From Longimicrobium sp. (GTDB taxonomy: Bacteria; Gemmatimonadota; Gemmatimonadetes; Longimicrobiales; Longimicrobiaceae), in NCBI RefSeq assembly GCF_036388275.1, contig NZ_DASVSF010000113.1, positions 124,001-188,000 on the forward strand: a stretch of DNA of 64,000 nt. The letters are read 5' to 3'. The position numbers and the translations under genes were made by a program. Below, piece by piece: positions 24,858 to 34,240 of this stretch. Every line of letters begins with the position of its first letter. Position 1 is the stretch's first letter. The notes under the pieces were generated by a model. That model searched no databases and was not told the DNA's origin. It worked only from the letters and a program-made list of their open reading frames with translations.

Positions 24858-25547
24858 ATGTCCCAGCCCAGTTCCGTTCCCGTACCGCTGGAGCGGACGC
24901 GCGAGCAGACCATTCAGCAGCTCTGCCAGCACTACGCGGTCGACAACCTGACCGACGCGGGGCTGGAGGAGCGGCTGGACCGCGCGCACGCCGCAGGTTC
25001 GCTCGAAGAGCTTCGCTCGCTCGTGTCGGACCTGCCCGTGCTGCACACCCAGGCAAGCATGGCCACCGCGCAGTCGCCGGCGTACGCGCCCGCGGAGATG
25101 GGGTCGTACAACGCCGACTCGCAGATCATCGTGGGGATCATGGGCGGCGCCGAGCGCAACGGCGCCTGGTCGCCCGCCAGGATGACGACGGTGATCGCGC
25201 TGATGGGCGGGGTGGAGCTGGACCTGCGCGAGGCGCGGTTCGCGCCCGGGGTGACGGAAATCAACATCCTGGCGATGATGGGCGGCGCGAACATCGTGAT
25301 TCCGCCCGGCGTGCACCTGGACATGAGCGGGGTCGCCATCATGGGCGGCTTTACGCAGAAGGGGCACACCGAGGCGCCGGGCGACGGCAGCGCGCCCATC
25401 CTGCGCATCGGCGGCTTCTGCCTGATGGGCGGCGTGGAGGTGAGCGTGCGCTACCCCGGCGAAAAGGCCAGCGATGCCAAGCGCCGCGAGCGCCTTTCAC
25501 GCGAAGCCGCCAAGCTCGCCTCCGGCCGCCGCAGCCTGGGCTCGTAG
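24858..25547 (+). CDS. DUF1707 (SHOCT-like) plus LiaF-like C-terminal domain protein
   Basis: 229-aa cytosolic protein. The N-terminal 55 residues (QLCQHYAVDNLTDAGLEERL then DRAHAAGSLEELRSLVSDLP) are a DUF1707-like domain. The C-terminal half repeats IMGGAERNGAW, ALMGGVELDLREARF, AMMGGANIVIPPG and IMGGFTQKG, the beta-helical LiaF/DUF2154-like pattern. Proteins of this architecture are often cell-envelope stress sensors or regulators. No membrane segments are present. Start: ATG at 24858; the frame is open upstream but the Ser-rich MSQPSSVPVP start fits best. Function is inferred only from domain company. Confidence 0.85.
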   Translation: MSQPSSVPVPLERTREQTIQQLCQHYAVDNLTDAGLEERLDRAHAAGSLEELRSLVSDLPVLHTQASMATAQSPAYAPAEMGSYNADSQIIVGIMGGAERNGAWSPARMTTVIALMGGVELDLREARFAPGVTEINILAMMGGANIVIPPGVHLDMSGVAIMGGFTQKGHTEAPGDGSAPILRIGGFCLMGGVEVSVRYPGEKASDAKRRERLSREAAKLASGRRSLGS

Positions 25548-25621
25548 CTCCGCCCCCATCCGACGGCCAGGGCACTCCCCGTCCCTGGCCCGTTCCACCC
25601 TCCCCGCGTTTCCCGCCCGAC

Positions 25622-26872
25622 ATGACACCCGAGGACATCGGCGCACTCATCTCCACGGTCGGCCTGCTGACCCAGGCCGGCGGCGCCGTGCTGATGCTGG
25701 TGCTGTTTTCCGTGCTGCTGCGGGCCAACCAGCGCCGGCCGTACTTCGCGTACTGGACGCGCGGCTGGGCGGCACTCGTCACCGCGCTTGCGGGCGTCGG
25801 CATCCTGTACCTGCTGCCGGTGCTGCCCACGGGCGATCCCACGCCCATCGTGCGTGCGGCCGGGGTGATCTACCAGGTGGGCAAGCTGCTGTTCATCGCC
25901 TACCTCGTCGGCGGAACCCTCAACTACTTGCTGGGGCTGGACCCGCTCCGGTTCCGCCGGGTGGCGCTCCCGTCCGCGCTCGGGTTCGCGTTGGTCACCT
26001 CGTTGATCCCCGGGCTGGACCTGAACTACGTGATGCTGATGCAGGCGCCCGTGGTGGTCGCCGCGTTCGGCGCGTGCTCCCTTCTCTTCCTGCGCCTGCC
26101 CCGGTCGCGCGCGACGCTGGGCAGCAGGGCCATCGGCGTGGTGTTCGGGAGCATCGCGGGGCTGTGGGCCCTGTACGGCGTCGCGCTGGCCATGGTGAAG
26201 ATTTACGGCGTTCTGGGAGTTGCGCGGCCGCTGAACTTCGTGCTGCAGTACAACAGCTACTTCGATCTGCTCGCGCAGATGCTGCTGGGGTTCGGGATGG
26301 TGGTGGTGCTGCTGGAGGATGCCCGCCGCGAGGCCGACGACGCGCGCGCGCAGCTGGCGGTGGCGCACGATCACCTGCGCCGCGTGTCGCTGTACGATCC
26401 ACTCACCGGCGCGCTGAACCGCCGGGCGTACGACGAGGGCGTGGGATTGGAGGCGGTGGGCGCGCGCTTCGGGACGGCGCTGGTGATGGACATGGACAAC
26501 CTGAAGTCCGTCAACGATACCTACGGCCACGCCGCGGGCGATGACCTGCTGCGGCGCACCGTGGAGACGCTGCGGAAGTCCGTCCGCCCGCTGGACCGCG
26601 TGTACCGGCTGGGCGGCGACGAGTTCCTGGTGCTCTTTCCCGCAGCGCGGGCGGAGGACGTGATGCCGCGAATCCGCGCGGCCCTTCGCGAGGCGAACGA
26701 GGGGCTGGATGCGGGACAGCACGAGCGCCTGGGCATCGAAGCCAGCATGGGCGCGGCGGACTTCGGAGGATTGGAAGATCTGCCCGCCGCCGTCCACCGC
26801 GCCGATCAGGCCATGTACCAGGAAAAGGCGCGCAACCGCGCCATGGCACCCCCGCGGGTGCCCGTGGCGTAG
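25622..26872 (+). CDS. Membrane-bound diguanylate cyclase (GGDEF)
   Basis: 416-aa protein with about six to seven membrane helices in residues 8-225 and a cytosolic GGDEF domain from about residue 250 (LYDPLTGALNRRAYDE). The active-site motif GGDEF is at about residues 331-335, with an intact product-inhibition I-site RPLD five residues before it, so it probably makes c-di-GMP and is feedback-controlled. A short coiled-coil linker (EDARREADDARAQLAVAHDH) joins the halves. The membrane part is not a named sensor domain that I recognise. Start ATG at 25622; a terminator hairpin follows at 26909-26933. Confidence 0.92.
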   Translation: MTPEDIGALISTVGLLTQAGGAVLMLVLFSVLLRANQRRPYFAYWTRGWAALVTALAGVGILYLLPVLPTGDPTPIVRAAGVIYQVGKLLFIAYLVGGTLNYLLGLDPLRFRRVALPSALGFALVTSLIPGLDLNYVMLMQAPVVVAAFGACSLLFLRLPRSRATLGSRAIGVVFGSIAGLWALYGVALAMVKIYGVLGVARPLNFVLQYNSYFDLLAQMLLGFGMVVVLLEDARREADDARAQLAVAHDHLRRVSLYDPLTGALNRRAYDEGVGLEAVGARFGTALVMDMDNLKSVNDTYGHAAGDDLLRRTVETLRKSVRPLDRVYRLGGDEFLVLFPAARAEDVMPRIRAALREANEGLDAGQHERLGIEASMGAADFGGLEDLPAAVHRADQAMYQEKARNRAMAPPRVPVA

Positions 26873-26908
26873 CGCTGGAGCGGATGAATCCGCCGCAACA
26901 ACCGCGGA

Positions 26909-26933
26909 AAGCCTCGCAAACCCCGCGAGGCTT
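26909..26933 (+). terminator. Terminator hairpin; rest of 26873-27226 has no gene
   Basis: Perfect 9-bp repeat AAGCCTCGC / GCGAGGCTT with a seven-base loop. The remaining 290 bases up to the next start hold no recognisable gene or repeat; GC falls towards 27100, where a promoter for the following gene would be expected. Confidence 0.6.
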
Positions 26934-27226
26934 CACCTGCACGCACCCGCCAGCTCTCTAGCGCGCATCGCTGTCATCGCCCCGCTCGGAAACTGCCTGC
27001 GGCTCAGAGTCCCCCATCACGCCCCCGCCTCAGCGAAACACAGCGTTCCCTTCATTTTTCGATCTGCTCGCCCGGTTTCGGCCAGCAGCCAGTCGTCCCC
27101 TGATTGTTTCGCGCGTACAAGGCTGTTGCGGCGCTCGCGCTTGCGCCTTAGATAGGACGTGTCGGAAAACTCTTTCGTTCCGCTCCGCAGTACCTCCTTC
27201 CTGTTCATCACCCCTGCATCCGTTTT

Positions 27227-29521
27227 ATGACATCCATCGATTGGACGCTTGTCGCGGCCGTGCTGTACGTCGCGCTTTCGCTCCTGGTCCTGTGGGCCGT
27301 GTTCCGCGGGCTCTGGGCCGCCGCTCGTGCGGTGGGCGGCTCGTTCGGAACCAGGGGCACGGTGCTGGCCGGCAGCGCGCGCATCAAGCTGCTGGGCCTG
27401 GCGATCAGCGCGCTGCTGTTTACGCCGCTCATCAACCGCCTGGCTCGGGCGGTGCTCAACCTGTTGGTGGCCCTTACCGACCGCCTCCCCCGCCACCTCC
27501 TCGCCCACTGGCGCACGCAGGTAGACGTCTGCGATCCCGCGGGGGCGCGCTGCGTCGGTGACACCCTGCTGGTGCTTGCGCAAGCCACGGGCGGGGGGAT
27601 CGCCTCCGCGTTTCGCGCATCCGGAATTCTGTCCATCGGGTTCGGCTACGTAATCTTTTTTCTGGCGCTCTGGGCGCTGGCCACCCACGCACTGAACGCG
27701 ATCTTCACACGGGGCAAGGAGGGCAAAGACCTCGACGTGCGCGACCTGCTGGTGGACAAAGACTTCAAGGTCGCCAGGCAGAATTTCCTCTTCTTCCTGA
27801 TCCTGTTCATCGGCGCGTATCTCAGCCTTGCATCCATCGCCGCCATCCCTGACCTGAGACCCGAAAAGGGGAGCGTTCCCACCGCGTTTTCGTCCGTTAC
27901 CCTCACGCAGAACCTGGTGAAACAGCAGTTGGCGATCGGGGAGGGGTCACAAAATCTAGACAACCCGCTCGCGCTCGCGGAGCGCATCCTGTACCCAGCC
28001 CTCGTTCCGGCCGCCACCGGCGCCACCGCCGAAAACAGGAACCGCCCGACGGGCGAATCTGCGCGGCGTAGTCCCGGGACTCTCACCAGAAAGGGAGCCA
28101 ATGTCGCCGCCGACACCGGGAGGAACGAGGCTCCACGGATCGCGAGCGACGATCGGGCGCAGGATGGCGCCGCAACCCAAACCACGACGACCGGCGCGGG
28201 CCCTCAGAATGCGCAGACGGAGACGGTGGTCGGTGAGGGCCGCGCGGATCAACCCGCGACGACAGCGGAACCGGTGGCGCAACGCGATTCTTCTACCGGA
28301 GCCCCGGCTCCGGTAGCTCAGCCCGACTCTGCCACCGGAGCCCCGGCGATCCCGCGCATCAATCCCCGCATTCCGGCGCAGCACAAAACGGCGCTGCAGG
28401 CTCAACTGCATGAGCTGCGGCAGGTATGGGGAGATCGAACGGCCGAGCTCGATTCCACGGTCTCCACCCTGAACCGGGAGAGCAGCGAAGCCCGGCTCCT
28501 GGCCGCAGCCGCCTACGTGGACACCGACACCACGCGTCGGCTGCGCGAGCAGCGAACGTACTTCCACCGGCTGCAGCGATGGTTCGTGGAGGTGCAGTCG
28601 GACCTGCGGGCCGACTATGACGACTCTCGCGTGGATGTGCTTCGCCTGGAGCGCAGGCTGAGGAACTGGAGCATGGCTGCTTCGGGCTACCTGACCAGCG
28701 ATGCTCCGGATCCCGCGCAGTTCCAGGCGGTTCGCCGGCATGGCCTGCGGTTGAGCGCCGAAGCCGCGGTCGGCGACGAGCGCACGCCCCGTCTCCGCGA
28801 CCCGCTTCCAGAACGGGGCGAGGGGCTGGGTCCGTTCCAATACGTCAGCGGGTGGCTGCTGAAGACGGATTCCATGCCCCTCACCCTCATCGTGGGGATG
28901 CTGGGTTTTGGCCTGCTGGGCGCGGCGGCGTCCACGTTCGTGCGGGAGCAAACGCGGCGCGAGCGCCGGGAATCCGCCTGGATTCGGCGCTGGCAGCGGG
29001 AGTACGCGAAGCGGCCGCCCTCCGACTCGCACAAGGAAGCCGCGGCCGATGCCGCCGCCAAGGCCGATGCCGCAACCCCGGACAGGCCGTCGCAGCCTCT
29101 GGTGCTCAACCTGCCCAGCGTAGTGATCCGGGGCGGCTCTGCCGCCATCGTCGTGTTCCTGGGCATCATGGGCGGCCTGTCGGTGCTTACGCAGGAGGCC
29201 GAGCCCAACCCCTACGCCCTGCTGTTCACCTGTCTGGTGGGCGCCGTCTTCAGTGAGAACGTCTGGCACTGGGCAGAGAAGCGCTTCGGGCTGAACCTGG
29301 GCGGGGAAGAGCCGGACGAGGCGGATGGGTCCGGCAAGAAGGGCCTGGACGCGAAGAGATCCGGCGACACGGAGGAGGATGGCGGGCAGGAGGGTGAGGG
29401 CGTAGAGGAAGGGGAAGGCGGGGAGAGCGGAGAGGAAGGCGGTGACAGCGGAGAGGGCGGCGGCGGCGAGGGCGAGAGCGAGAGCGATACGAGGGGCGGT
29501 GGCGGCGACCCCAAGCCCTGA
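27227..29521 (+). CDS. Large polytopic membrane protein of unknown function
   Basis: 764-aa protein with membrane helices near residues 5-28, 50-78, 133-160, 188-208, 550-572 and 630-680. The middle is a long soluble region: Ala/Thr/Pro-rich linker with an imperfect tandem PVAQRDSSTGAPA / PVAQPDSATGAPA, then helical coiled-coil-like stretches with many Arg and Glu (residues about 385-520). The C-terminal 75 residues are almost only Gly, Glu, Ser and Asp. No known domain is recognised. It is a single-gene unit with its own terminator. Similar layouts occur in envelope scaffold proteins, but nothing identifies its role. Confidence 0.75.
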   Translation: MTSIDWTLVAAVLYVALSLLVLWAVFRGLWAAARAVGGSFGTRGTVLAGSARIKLLGLAISALLFTPLINRLARAVLNLLVALTDRLPRHLLAHWRTQVDVCDPAGARCVGDTLLVLAQATGGGIASAFRASGILSIGFGYVIFFLALWALATHALNAIFTRGKEGKDLDVRDLLVDKDFKVARQNFLFFLILFIGAYLSLASIAAIPDLRPEKGSVPTAFSSVTLTQNLVKQQLAIGEGSQNLDNPLALAERILYPALVPAATGATAENRNRPTGESARRSPGTLTRKGANVAADTGRNEAPRIASDDRAQDGAATQTTTTGAGPQNAQTETVVGEGRADQPATTAEPVAQRDSSTGAPAPVAQPDSATGAPAIPRINPRIPAQHKTALQAQLHELRQVWGDRTAELDSTVSTLNRESSEARLLAAAAYVDTDTTRRLREQRTYFHRLQRWFVEVQSDLRADYDDSRVDVLRLERRLRNWSMAASGYLTSDAPDPAQFQAVRRHGLRLSAEAAVGDERTPRLRDPLPERGEGLGPFQYVSGWLLKTDSMPLTLIVGMLGFGLLGAAASTFVREQTRRERRESAWIRRWQREYAKRPPSDSHKEAAADAAAKADAATPDRPSQPLVLNLPSVVIRGGSAAIVVFLGIMGGLSVLTQEAEPNPYALLFTCLVGAVFSENVWHWAEKRFGLNLGGEEPDEADGSGKKGLDAKRSGDTEEDGGQEGEGVEEGEGGESGEEGGDSGEGGGGEGESESDTRGGGGDPKP

Positions 29522-29540
29522 AACCTGAGCGCCACCCATC

Positions 29541-29571
29541 GCGCCCGCCGAGCACTGTGCTCGGCGGGCGC
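29541..29571 (+). terminator. Terminator hairpin after the large membrane protein
   Basis: 14-bp perfect inverted repeat (29541-29554 and 29558-29571) with a three-base loop, 19 bases after the stop codon. Confidence 0.75.
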
Positions 29572-29718
29572 GCCGCTTCTATCGAGATCGCTCGCTACCG
29601 TCCCGCTGGCCCGGTGCGTGCCGCAGCAGGCGCGGCATCGTATCTTCTTCCAAACGCCCGGCGCAGCGGCGGGGTGCCATCCCGCCTTCGCCCGCACGGA
29701 ACTCGACAACCACGGCAC

Positions 29719-32589
29719 ATGCTCGTCATTCAGCCCGACGCAAAGGGAGCCCGCCTGGAGCGCGCCCTCAAGGAGCGCATCCGCGGCGAGGTTCGCTTCG
29801 ACGCCAAGTCGCGCCTGCTCTACAGCACTGACGCCTCGCTCTACCAGATCCTCCCCGTGGGCGTCGTGGTGCCCCGCGACGCGCAGGACGTGCAGAACGC
29901 GGTGCGGCTGGCGGCGGAGAACCGCGTTCCTGTGCTTCCGCGCGGTGGCGGGACGGCGCTGGCGGGGCAGACCGTGGGTCCCGCGCTGGTGCTGGATTTC
30001 GGCAAGTTCATGAACCGCGTGATCGAGATCGACCCCGACCGCCGGCGCGCGCGCGTGCAGCCGGGCGTGCGGCTGGATCGGCTGAACCGCGCCGCGGCGC
30101 CGCACGGGCTGACCTTTGGGCCGGACCCGGCCACCATCCGCCAGTGCTGCCTGGGCGGGATGATCGGCAACAACTCGTGCGGCGCGCGGTCTCTCGTCTA
30201 CGGGAAGACGGGCGACCACGTGCACTCGCTGGACTGCGTGCTTCACGACGGCGGCGGCGCGCACTTCGGGCCGGTGGGGCGCGACAGCGTGGAGGGGATG
30301 GCGGGCGTGGAGGGCGAGCTGGCGCGAAAGGTCCTGGGGCTGCTGGAGCCGGAGCGCGAGCGCATCCTTTCGCGCTATCCCAAGGTGCCGCGCCGCGTTT
30401 CGGGCTACAACCTCGACGCCATGCTCGAGGCGCCGGAGCTGAACCTGGCGCACCTGGTCGTCGGGTCCGAGGGGACGCTGGCCACCGTCGTGGAGGCCGA
30501 GCTGGGGCTGGTGCCCGTGCCTCCGCATCGCGCGCTGGTGCTGCTGAGCTTCCGCGAGCGGTTCACGTCCTTCGACGCCACGCCGCACATCCTGAACGAG
30601 GCCGGCCTTTCCGCACTGGAAATCGTGGATTCGCGGGTGATGCAGGGCGCGCGCGAGCTGCTGGACTTCCGCTCCACCGCGTTGATGGCATCGCCAGACG
30701 CGCTGGGCGTGCTGTTCTGCGAGTTCAGCGGGGAGACGGCGGACGAGGTGGCCGAGCTGGCGCACGACTTTGCGCGGCGCGCCCCGGGGCTGCCGGGCCG
30801 TCCCGCGGCGGCCGTCTACCTTTCCGCGCGCGAGCAGACTGCCGCGTGGGCACTGCGCCAAGCGGCGACGGGGCTGCTGTATCGAACCACCGCGCATCGC
30901 GACATCAAGCCGCAGGAGTTCGTCGAGGACACCGGCATTGCGCCGGAGAAGCTGGGCGCCTACACGCGCCGGTTCGAGGAGATCGTCGCGCGCAACGGCA
31001 CCACGCTAGGCTTCTTCGGGCACGCCGGGCAGGGCTGCCTTCACATCCGCGTAGACCTGAACCTCAAGCGCGGCGAGGACGTCGGACGGATGCAGTCCAT
31101 CGCGCACGAGGTGGCGGAACTGGTGGTGGAGTTCGGCGGATCGCTTTCCGGCGAGCACGGCGACGGGCTGGCGCGCAGCGAGTTCCTGCCGATCATGTTC
31201 GGGCCGGAGATCATGGAGCTGCACCGGCAGGTGAAGCGCGCGTGGGACCCGGAAGGCCGCATGAACCCGGGCAAGATCGTGCCGCCCGTGCAGCGGATGA
31301 GCGAGAACCTGCGCTTCGGCGAGGCGTATCGCGCGCATCCGCCGGAGACGTGGTTCGACTACTCGGAGGACGGCGACTACGCCGTGGCGGTGGAGAAGTG
31401 CAACGGCATGGGCGTCTGCCGAAAGCTGGACGCGGGGACCATGTGCCCGTCGTTCATGGTGACGCTGGAGGAGCAGCACAGCACGCGCGGCCGCGCGAAC
31501 GCGCTGCGCGAGGCGATGACGGGCAGCCTGCCGGGAATGCGCAGCAAGGAGGTGCTGGAGTCGCTGGACCTGTGCCTGCAATGCAAGGCGTGCAAGACGG
31601 AGTGCCCCGTGGGCGTCGACATGGCGCGCTACAAGGCCGAGTTCCTGGCCCAGCACCACCGCGAGCACGGGGTGGACCGCAAGGCGCAGTTCTTCGGGCG
31701 CATCCACGACGTGGCGCGCGCGGCATCCATCGCACCAGGGTTCGCCAACTTCGGGAACAAGATGTTGTCGGGGATGATCAAGCGGATGGGCAGCATCGAT
31801 CCGCGCCGCGACATGCCCACCTTCGCGCCGGAGCCGTTCCGCCGCTGGTTCAAGCGCCGCCCGCAGCCCGCGACGGCCGATCGCCCGACGGTGATCCTGT
31901 TCGACGACACCTTCAACGGCTTCTTCGGCACCGAGCCGCTGAAGGCCACCGTGACGGTGCTGGAGCGCGCCGGCTTCAACGTGCAGCTGCCGAAGACGCA
32001 GGTGTGCTGCGGGCGCGCGGCGGTGAGCAAGGGGCTGCTGGACCACGCGCGCGACCTGCAGACCACGCTGCTGAACACGCTGGCGCCCGAGGTGGAGAAC
32101 GGCGCGTGGATCGTGGGCGTGGAGCCCAGCTGCATCCTTACGCTGCGCGACGAGCTTCCCGACCTGGTGCGCGACCCGCGGACCAAGTCGCTGGCCGCGG
32201 CGTCGGTGACGCTGGAGGAGTTCCTGGCCAGCCTGCCGGACTGGAAGCCGGGGCGGCTGGACGCGCGCGCCGTGGTCCACGGCCACTGCCACCAGAAGGC
32301 GCTGGTCGGCATGGAGCCCACGCGCCAGGTGCTGAGCCGGGTGGAGGGGCTGGAGTTCGAGATCCTGGACAGCGGATGCTGCGGGATGGCGGGCTCGTTC
32401 GGCTACGAGGAAGGCCACTACGACGTAAGCAAGGCCTGCGGCGAGCGCGTGCTCTTTCCCGCCGTCCGCGGTGCCTCGGCCGAGGACCTGGTCGTCGCCC
32501 CCGGCTTCAGCTGCCGCCACCAGATCGCCGACTTCTGCGACAACCGCCGGAGCCTGCACACGGCGGAGCTGCTGGCGATGGCGGGGTAA
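29719..32589 (+). CDS. FAD-linked oxidase with C-terminal Fe-S / CCG domains (D-lactate dehydrogenase / GlcD-GlpC fusion type)
   Basis: 956-aa fusion enzyme expected to oxidise a 2-hydroxyacid such as D-lactate and pass electrons through Fe-S clusters to the quinone pool. N-terminal FAD_binding_4 domain: PRGGGTALAGQTVGPALVLD and GGMIGNNSCGARS. C-terminal FAD-oxidase part: EHGDGLARSEFL. Fe-S Cys sets: CNGMGVCRKLDAGTMCPSF near 561 and CLQCKACKTECPVG near 620. Two CCG motifs: VCCGRAAVSKG and SGCCGMAGSFGYEEG. Start: ATG at 29719. The 3' 270 bases of this gene recur three more times downstream in partial form (32905, 33880, 35225), each next to foreign cargo. Confidence 0.92.
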   Translation: MLVIQPDAKGARLERALKERIRGEVRFDAKSRLLYSTDASLYQILPVGVVVPRDAQDVQNAVRLAAENRVPVLPRGGGTALAGQTVGPALVLDFGKFMNRVIEIDPDRRRARVQPGVRLDRLNRAAAPHGLTFGPDPATIRQCCLGGMIGNNSCGARSLVYGKTGDHVHSLDCVLHDGGGAHFGPVGRDSVEGMAGVEGELARKVLGLLEPERERILSRYPKVPRRVSGYNLDAMLEAPELNLAHLVVGSEGTLATVVEAELGLVPVPPHRALVLLSFRERFTSFDATPHILNEAGLSALEIVDSRVMQGARELLDFRSTALMASPDALGVLFCEFSGETADEVAELAHDFARRAPGLPGRPAAAVYLSAREQTAAWALRQAATGLLYRTTAHRDIKPQEFVEDTGIAPEKLGAYTRRFEEIVARNGTTLGFFGHAGQGCLHIRVDLNLKRGEDVGRMQSIAHEVAELVVEFGGSLSGEHGDGLARSEFLPIMFGPEIMELHRQVKRAWDPEGRMNPGKIVPPVQRMSENLRFGEAYRAHPPETWFDYSEDGDYAVAVEKCNGMGVCRKLDAGTMCPSFMVTLEEQHSTRGRANALREAMTGSLPGMRSKEVLESLDLCLQCKACKTECPVGVDMARYKAEFLAQHHREHGVDRKAQFFGRIHDVARAASIAPGFANFGNKMLSGMIKRMGSIDPRRDMPTFAPEPFRRWFKRRPQPATADRPTVILFDDTFNGFFGTEPLKATVTVLERAGFNVQLPKTQVCCGRAAVSKGLLDHARDLQTTLLNTLAPEVENGAWIVGVEPSCILTLRDELPDLVRDPRTKSLAAASVTLEEFLASLPDWKPGRLDARAVVHGHCHQKALVGMEPTRQVLSRVEGLEFEILDSGCCGMAGSFGYEEGHYDVSKACGERVLFPAVRGASAEDLVVAPGFSCRHQIADFCDNRRSLHTAELLAMAG

Positions 32590-32649
32590 CTGAGTCGCGC
32601 GCTTCCTGAGCAGCAACCATCCGCGTAAACCTCAACCCGGGACTTGGCC

Positions 32650-32880
32650 ATGACGTGCAGCACCATCATAGGAACCTGTTTGGTCAATTCGAACATGATC
32701 AACCGGCTTGAGGATGCGGAGCGTACTGTAGAGCAGGTTTTCCGCGATGAGTTCCCTCGCGAAAGCTTCGCTGAGTGGAACAGGGAGCTTGACGATCAGG
32801 TCGCGCGGCAGATCATCAACAGTGTTGGGCGGGCTTCCCGCATCAACGTTCGGATGTTCATTGAGGATCTGCGGAGATAG
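32650..32880 (+). CDS. Small hypothetical protein, first cargo after the FAD/Fe-S gene
   Basis: About 76 aa (a shorter start at 32695 is possible). The C-terminal 60 residues (NRLEDAERTVEQVFRDEFPR, ESFAEWNRELDDQVARQI) are a charged helical protein without known motif. GC is clearly lower than in the preceding gene. It lies between the intact 3' end of the FAD/Fe-S gene and a decayed copy of that same 3' end. Coding status is plausible but not certain; function unknown. Confidence 0.5.
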   Translation: MTCSTIIGTCLVNSNMINRLEDAERTVEQVFRDEFPRESFAEWNRELDDQVARQIINSVGRASRINVRMFIEDLRR

Positions 32881-32904
32881 CTCCGGATAGCGCGCAAGTT
32901 TAGG

Positions 32905-32982
32905 CGTCAGACACTGCCAGCAGATCTGATTCGTGCGACAACCATTGATCGCTGCACACGGCTGAACTGCTGGCGGCCTGGG
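32905..32982 (+). pseudogene. Decayed copy of the 3' end of the FAD/Fe-S gene (copy b)
   Basis: Aligns with the last 85 or so bases of the intact gene (to 32589): shared runs CAGATC, TGCGACAACC, CTGCACACGG and CTGCTGGCG occur in the same order with small gaps. The frame is lost. It separates the first and second cargo blocks. Confidence 0.75.
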
Positions 32983-33015
32983 TATGATGTGCTATTACGA
33001 GAACTCGGAGAGTCT

Positions 33016-33342
33016 ATGGCATTCGTCCAGACTTGGGCCGCTCTACAGGCCCACTTGGAACCCGGCACAACGATTCCGAATTGGACTGTCCACAGCGGGG
33101 TCATCGGCGAGCCGTTCAAGATCGCCAGCATCAGCGCCAACATGGTCATGGTCGATGCGCCAGGCGCGATTACCCTTCAGTCGGTCAGGCGTACAGACGT
33201 CGAAGCCGTGTACGAGAGGTGGGACGACTATCTTCGTCGCGAGATTCCACGAAAGACGTTCAACCCACTCACGCGGGAATCAAAGTACGTTATCAGTATC
33301 TTGAGATGGTTGCAGGACCGATCAGGTGGAAACTTGCCATAA
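33016..33342 (+). CDS. Uncharacterised 108-aa cargo protein upstream of a nuclease-fold gene
   Basis: Starts MAFVQTWAALQAHLEPGTTI and continues PNWTVHSGVIGEPFKIASIS, VYERWDDYLRREIPRKTF, ending YVISILRWLQDRSGGNLP. This belongs to a type of small protein seen in genomic islands (load-and-exchange regions), but I cannot name it. Start: ATG at 33016, five bases after GGAGA; an upstream in-frame ATG at 32989 is less well placed. The gap to the next gene is 24 bases, so the two are probably co-transcribed. The pairing suggests a partner or antitoxin role, which is speculation. Confidence 0.65.
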   Translation: MAFVQTWAALQAHLEPGTTIPNWTVHSGVIGEPFKIASISANMVMVDAPGAITLQSVRRTDVEAVYERWDDYLRREIPRKTFNPLTRESKYVISILRWLQDRSGGNLP

Positions 33343-33366
33343 AGTTTCTCTGATCCCACAACTAAA

Positions 33367-33789
33367 ATGCAGATGCCGAACACCTCCGAACGTGTGTTCG
33401 AGCTTCTAGCCGAGGCTAAGAAGCTCGCGGAAGAGTTCCGCCAACTCACCGGTAAACCACTCGGTATCACAGGTGAGGTAGCAGAGTACGAAGCGGCTCG
33501 GCTCCTCGGGCTAGAACTCTCCACTGCCCGACAGCCAGGTTACGATGCAGTCCTGCATACACCTGACGGTGAATGGCGCTTACAGATCAAGGGCCGGTGT
33601 GTACCCGATGCCTCCAGCCCGAGTCAGCGCCTCGGCAGTATTCGACTGGAGAAAGAGTGGGATGCTGTTTTGGTGGTTCTGATGGACGAGGATCTCGACG
33701 CCGTGGAAATCTACGAGGCGGATCGGGACGCCATCGAAGCCGCATTGCTCGCACCAGGTCTAAAGCGCGAAACGAACGTGGCGCGCTAG
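33367..33789 (+). CDS. PD-(D/E)XK-like protein (DUF6998-type)
   Basis: 140-aa protein: a helical N terminus (RVFELLAEAKKLAEEFRQLT), then GKPLGITGEVAEYEAARLLG, GYDAVLHTPDGEWRLQIKGR and a DAVLVVLMDEDLDAVEIYEA strand-helix. The order E...GYDA...QIKGR fits a PD-(D/E)XK nuclease core with Asp in GYDA and Lys in QIKGR. I associate it with the DUF6998 family, from memory and without a search. It is the second gene of a two-gene cargo block enclosed by copies b and c of the FAD/Fe-S 3' end. A DNA-cleaving defence function is possible; restriction partners are absent. Confidence 0.72.
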   Translation: MQMPNTSERVFELLAEAKKLAEEFRQLTGKPLGITGEVAEYEAARLLGLELSTARQPGYDAVLHTPDGEWRLQIKGRCVPDASSPSQRLGSIRLEKEWDAVLVVLMDEDLDAVEIYEADRDAIEAALLAPGLKRETNVAR

Positions 33790-33879
33790 CAGTAAGCAAG
33801 TTCAAGTCAATCGGCCGACGTGTCTGGGCACGAACGTCAAGGTAGGCGCCAGCATGGCTCGGCCCCTCGGAGCGCGCGC

Positions 33880-34178
33880 CATCACAGGGCCTGGTCAGCA
33901 TGGAGCCCACGCGCCAAGTGCTGAGCCGGGTGGAAGGGCCGGAGTTCGAGATCCCTGACAGCGGATGCTGCGGAGTGGCAGGCTCGTTCGGCTACGAGGA
34001 AGGCCCCTACGACGTGAGCAAGGCCTGCGGCGAGCGCGTGCTCTTCCCCGCCGTCCGCGGCGCCAAGGCCGACGACCTGGTCGTCGCCCCCGGCTTCAGC
34101 TGCCGCCACCAGATCGCCGACTTCTGCGACGAGCGCCGGTCGGTGTCCACGCCGGAGTTGCTGGCGATGGCGGGGTGA
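33880..34178 (+). pseudogene. Near-intact copy of the 3' end of the FAD/Fe-S gene (copy c)
   Basis: Matches bases 32300-32589 of the intact gene with scattered, partly synonymous changes; it still reads in frame from MEPTRQVLSRVEGPEFEIPD through the second CCG motif region to LLAMAG and a stop. The CCGM of the parent is CCGV here. Similarity ends right at the stop codon. Upstream sequence is unrelated except for a blurred 20 bases. Because changes are spread out, it looks like an imported homologous end rather than a fresh local duplication. Confidence 0.85.
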
Positions 34179-34240
34179 CCTCACAGCCCCAACGGGTCGA
34201 TTAAAGGCGTATACTCCATCCTATTCCGGAGCGCTAGCAC

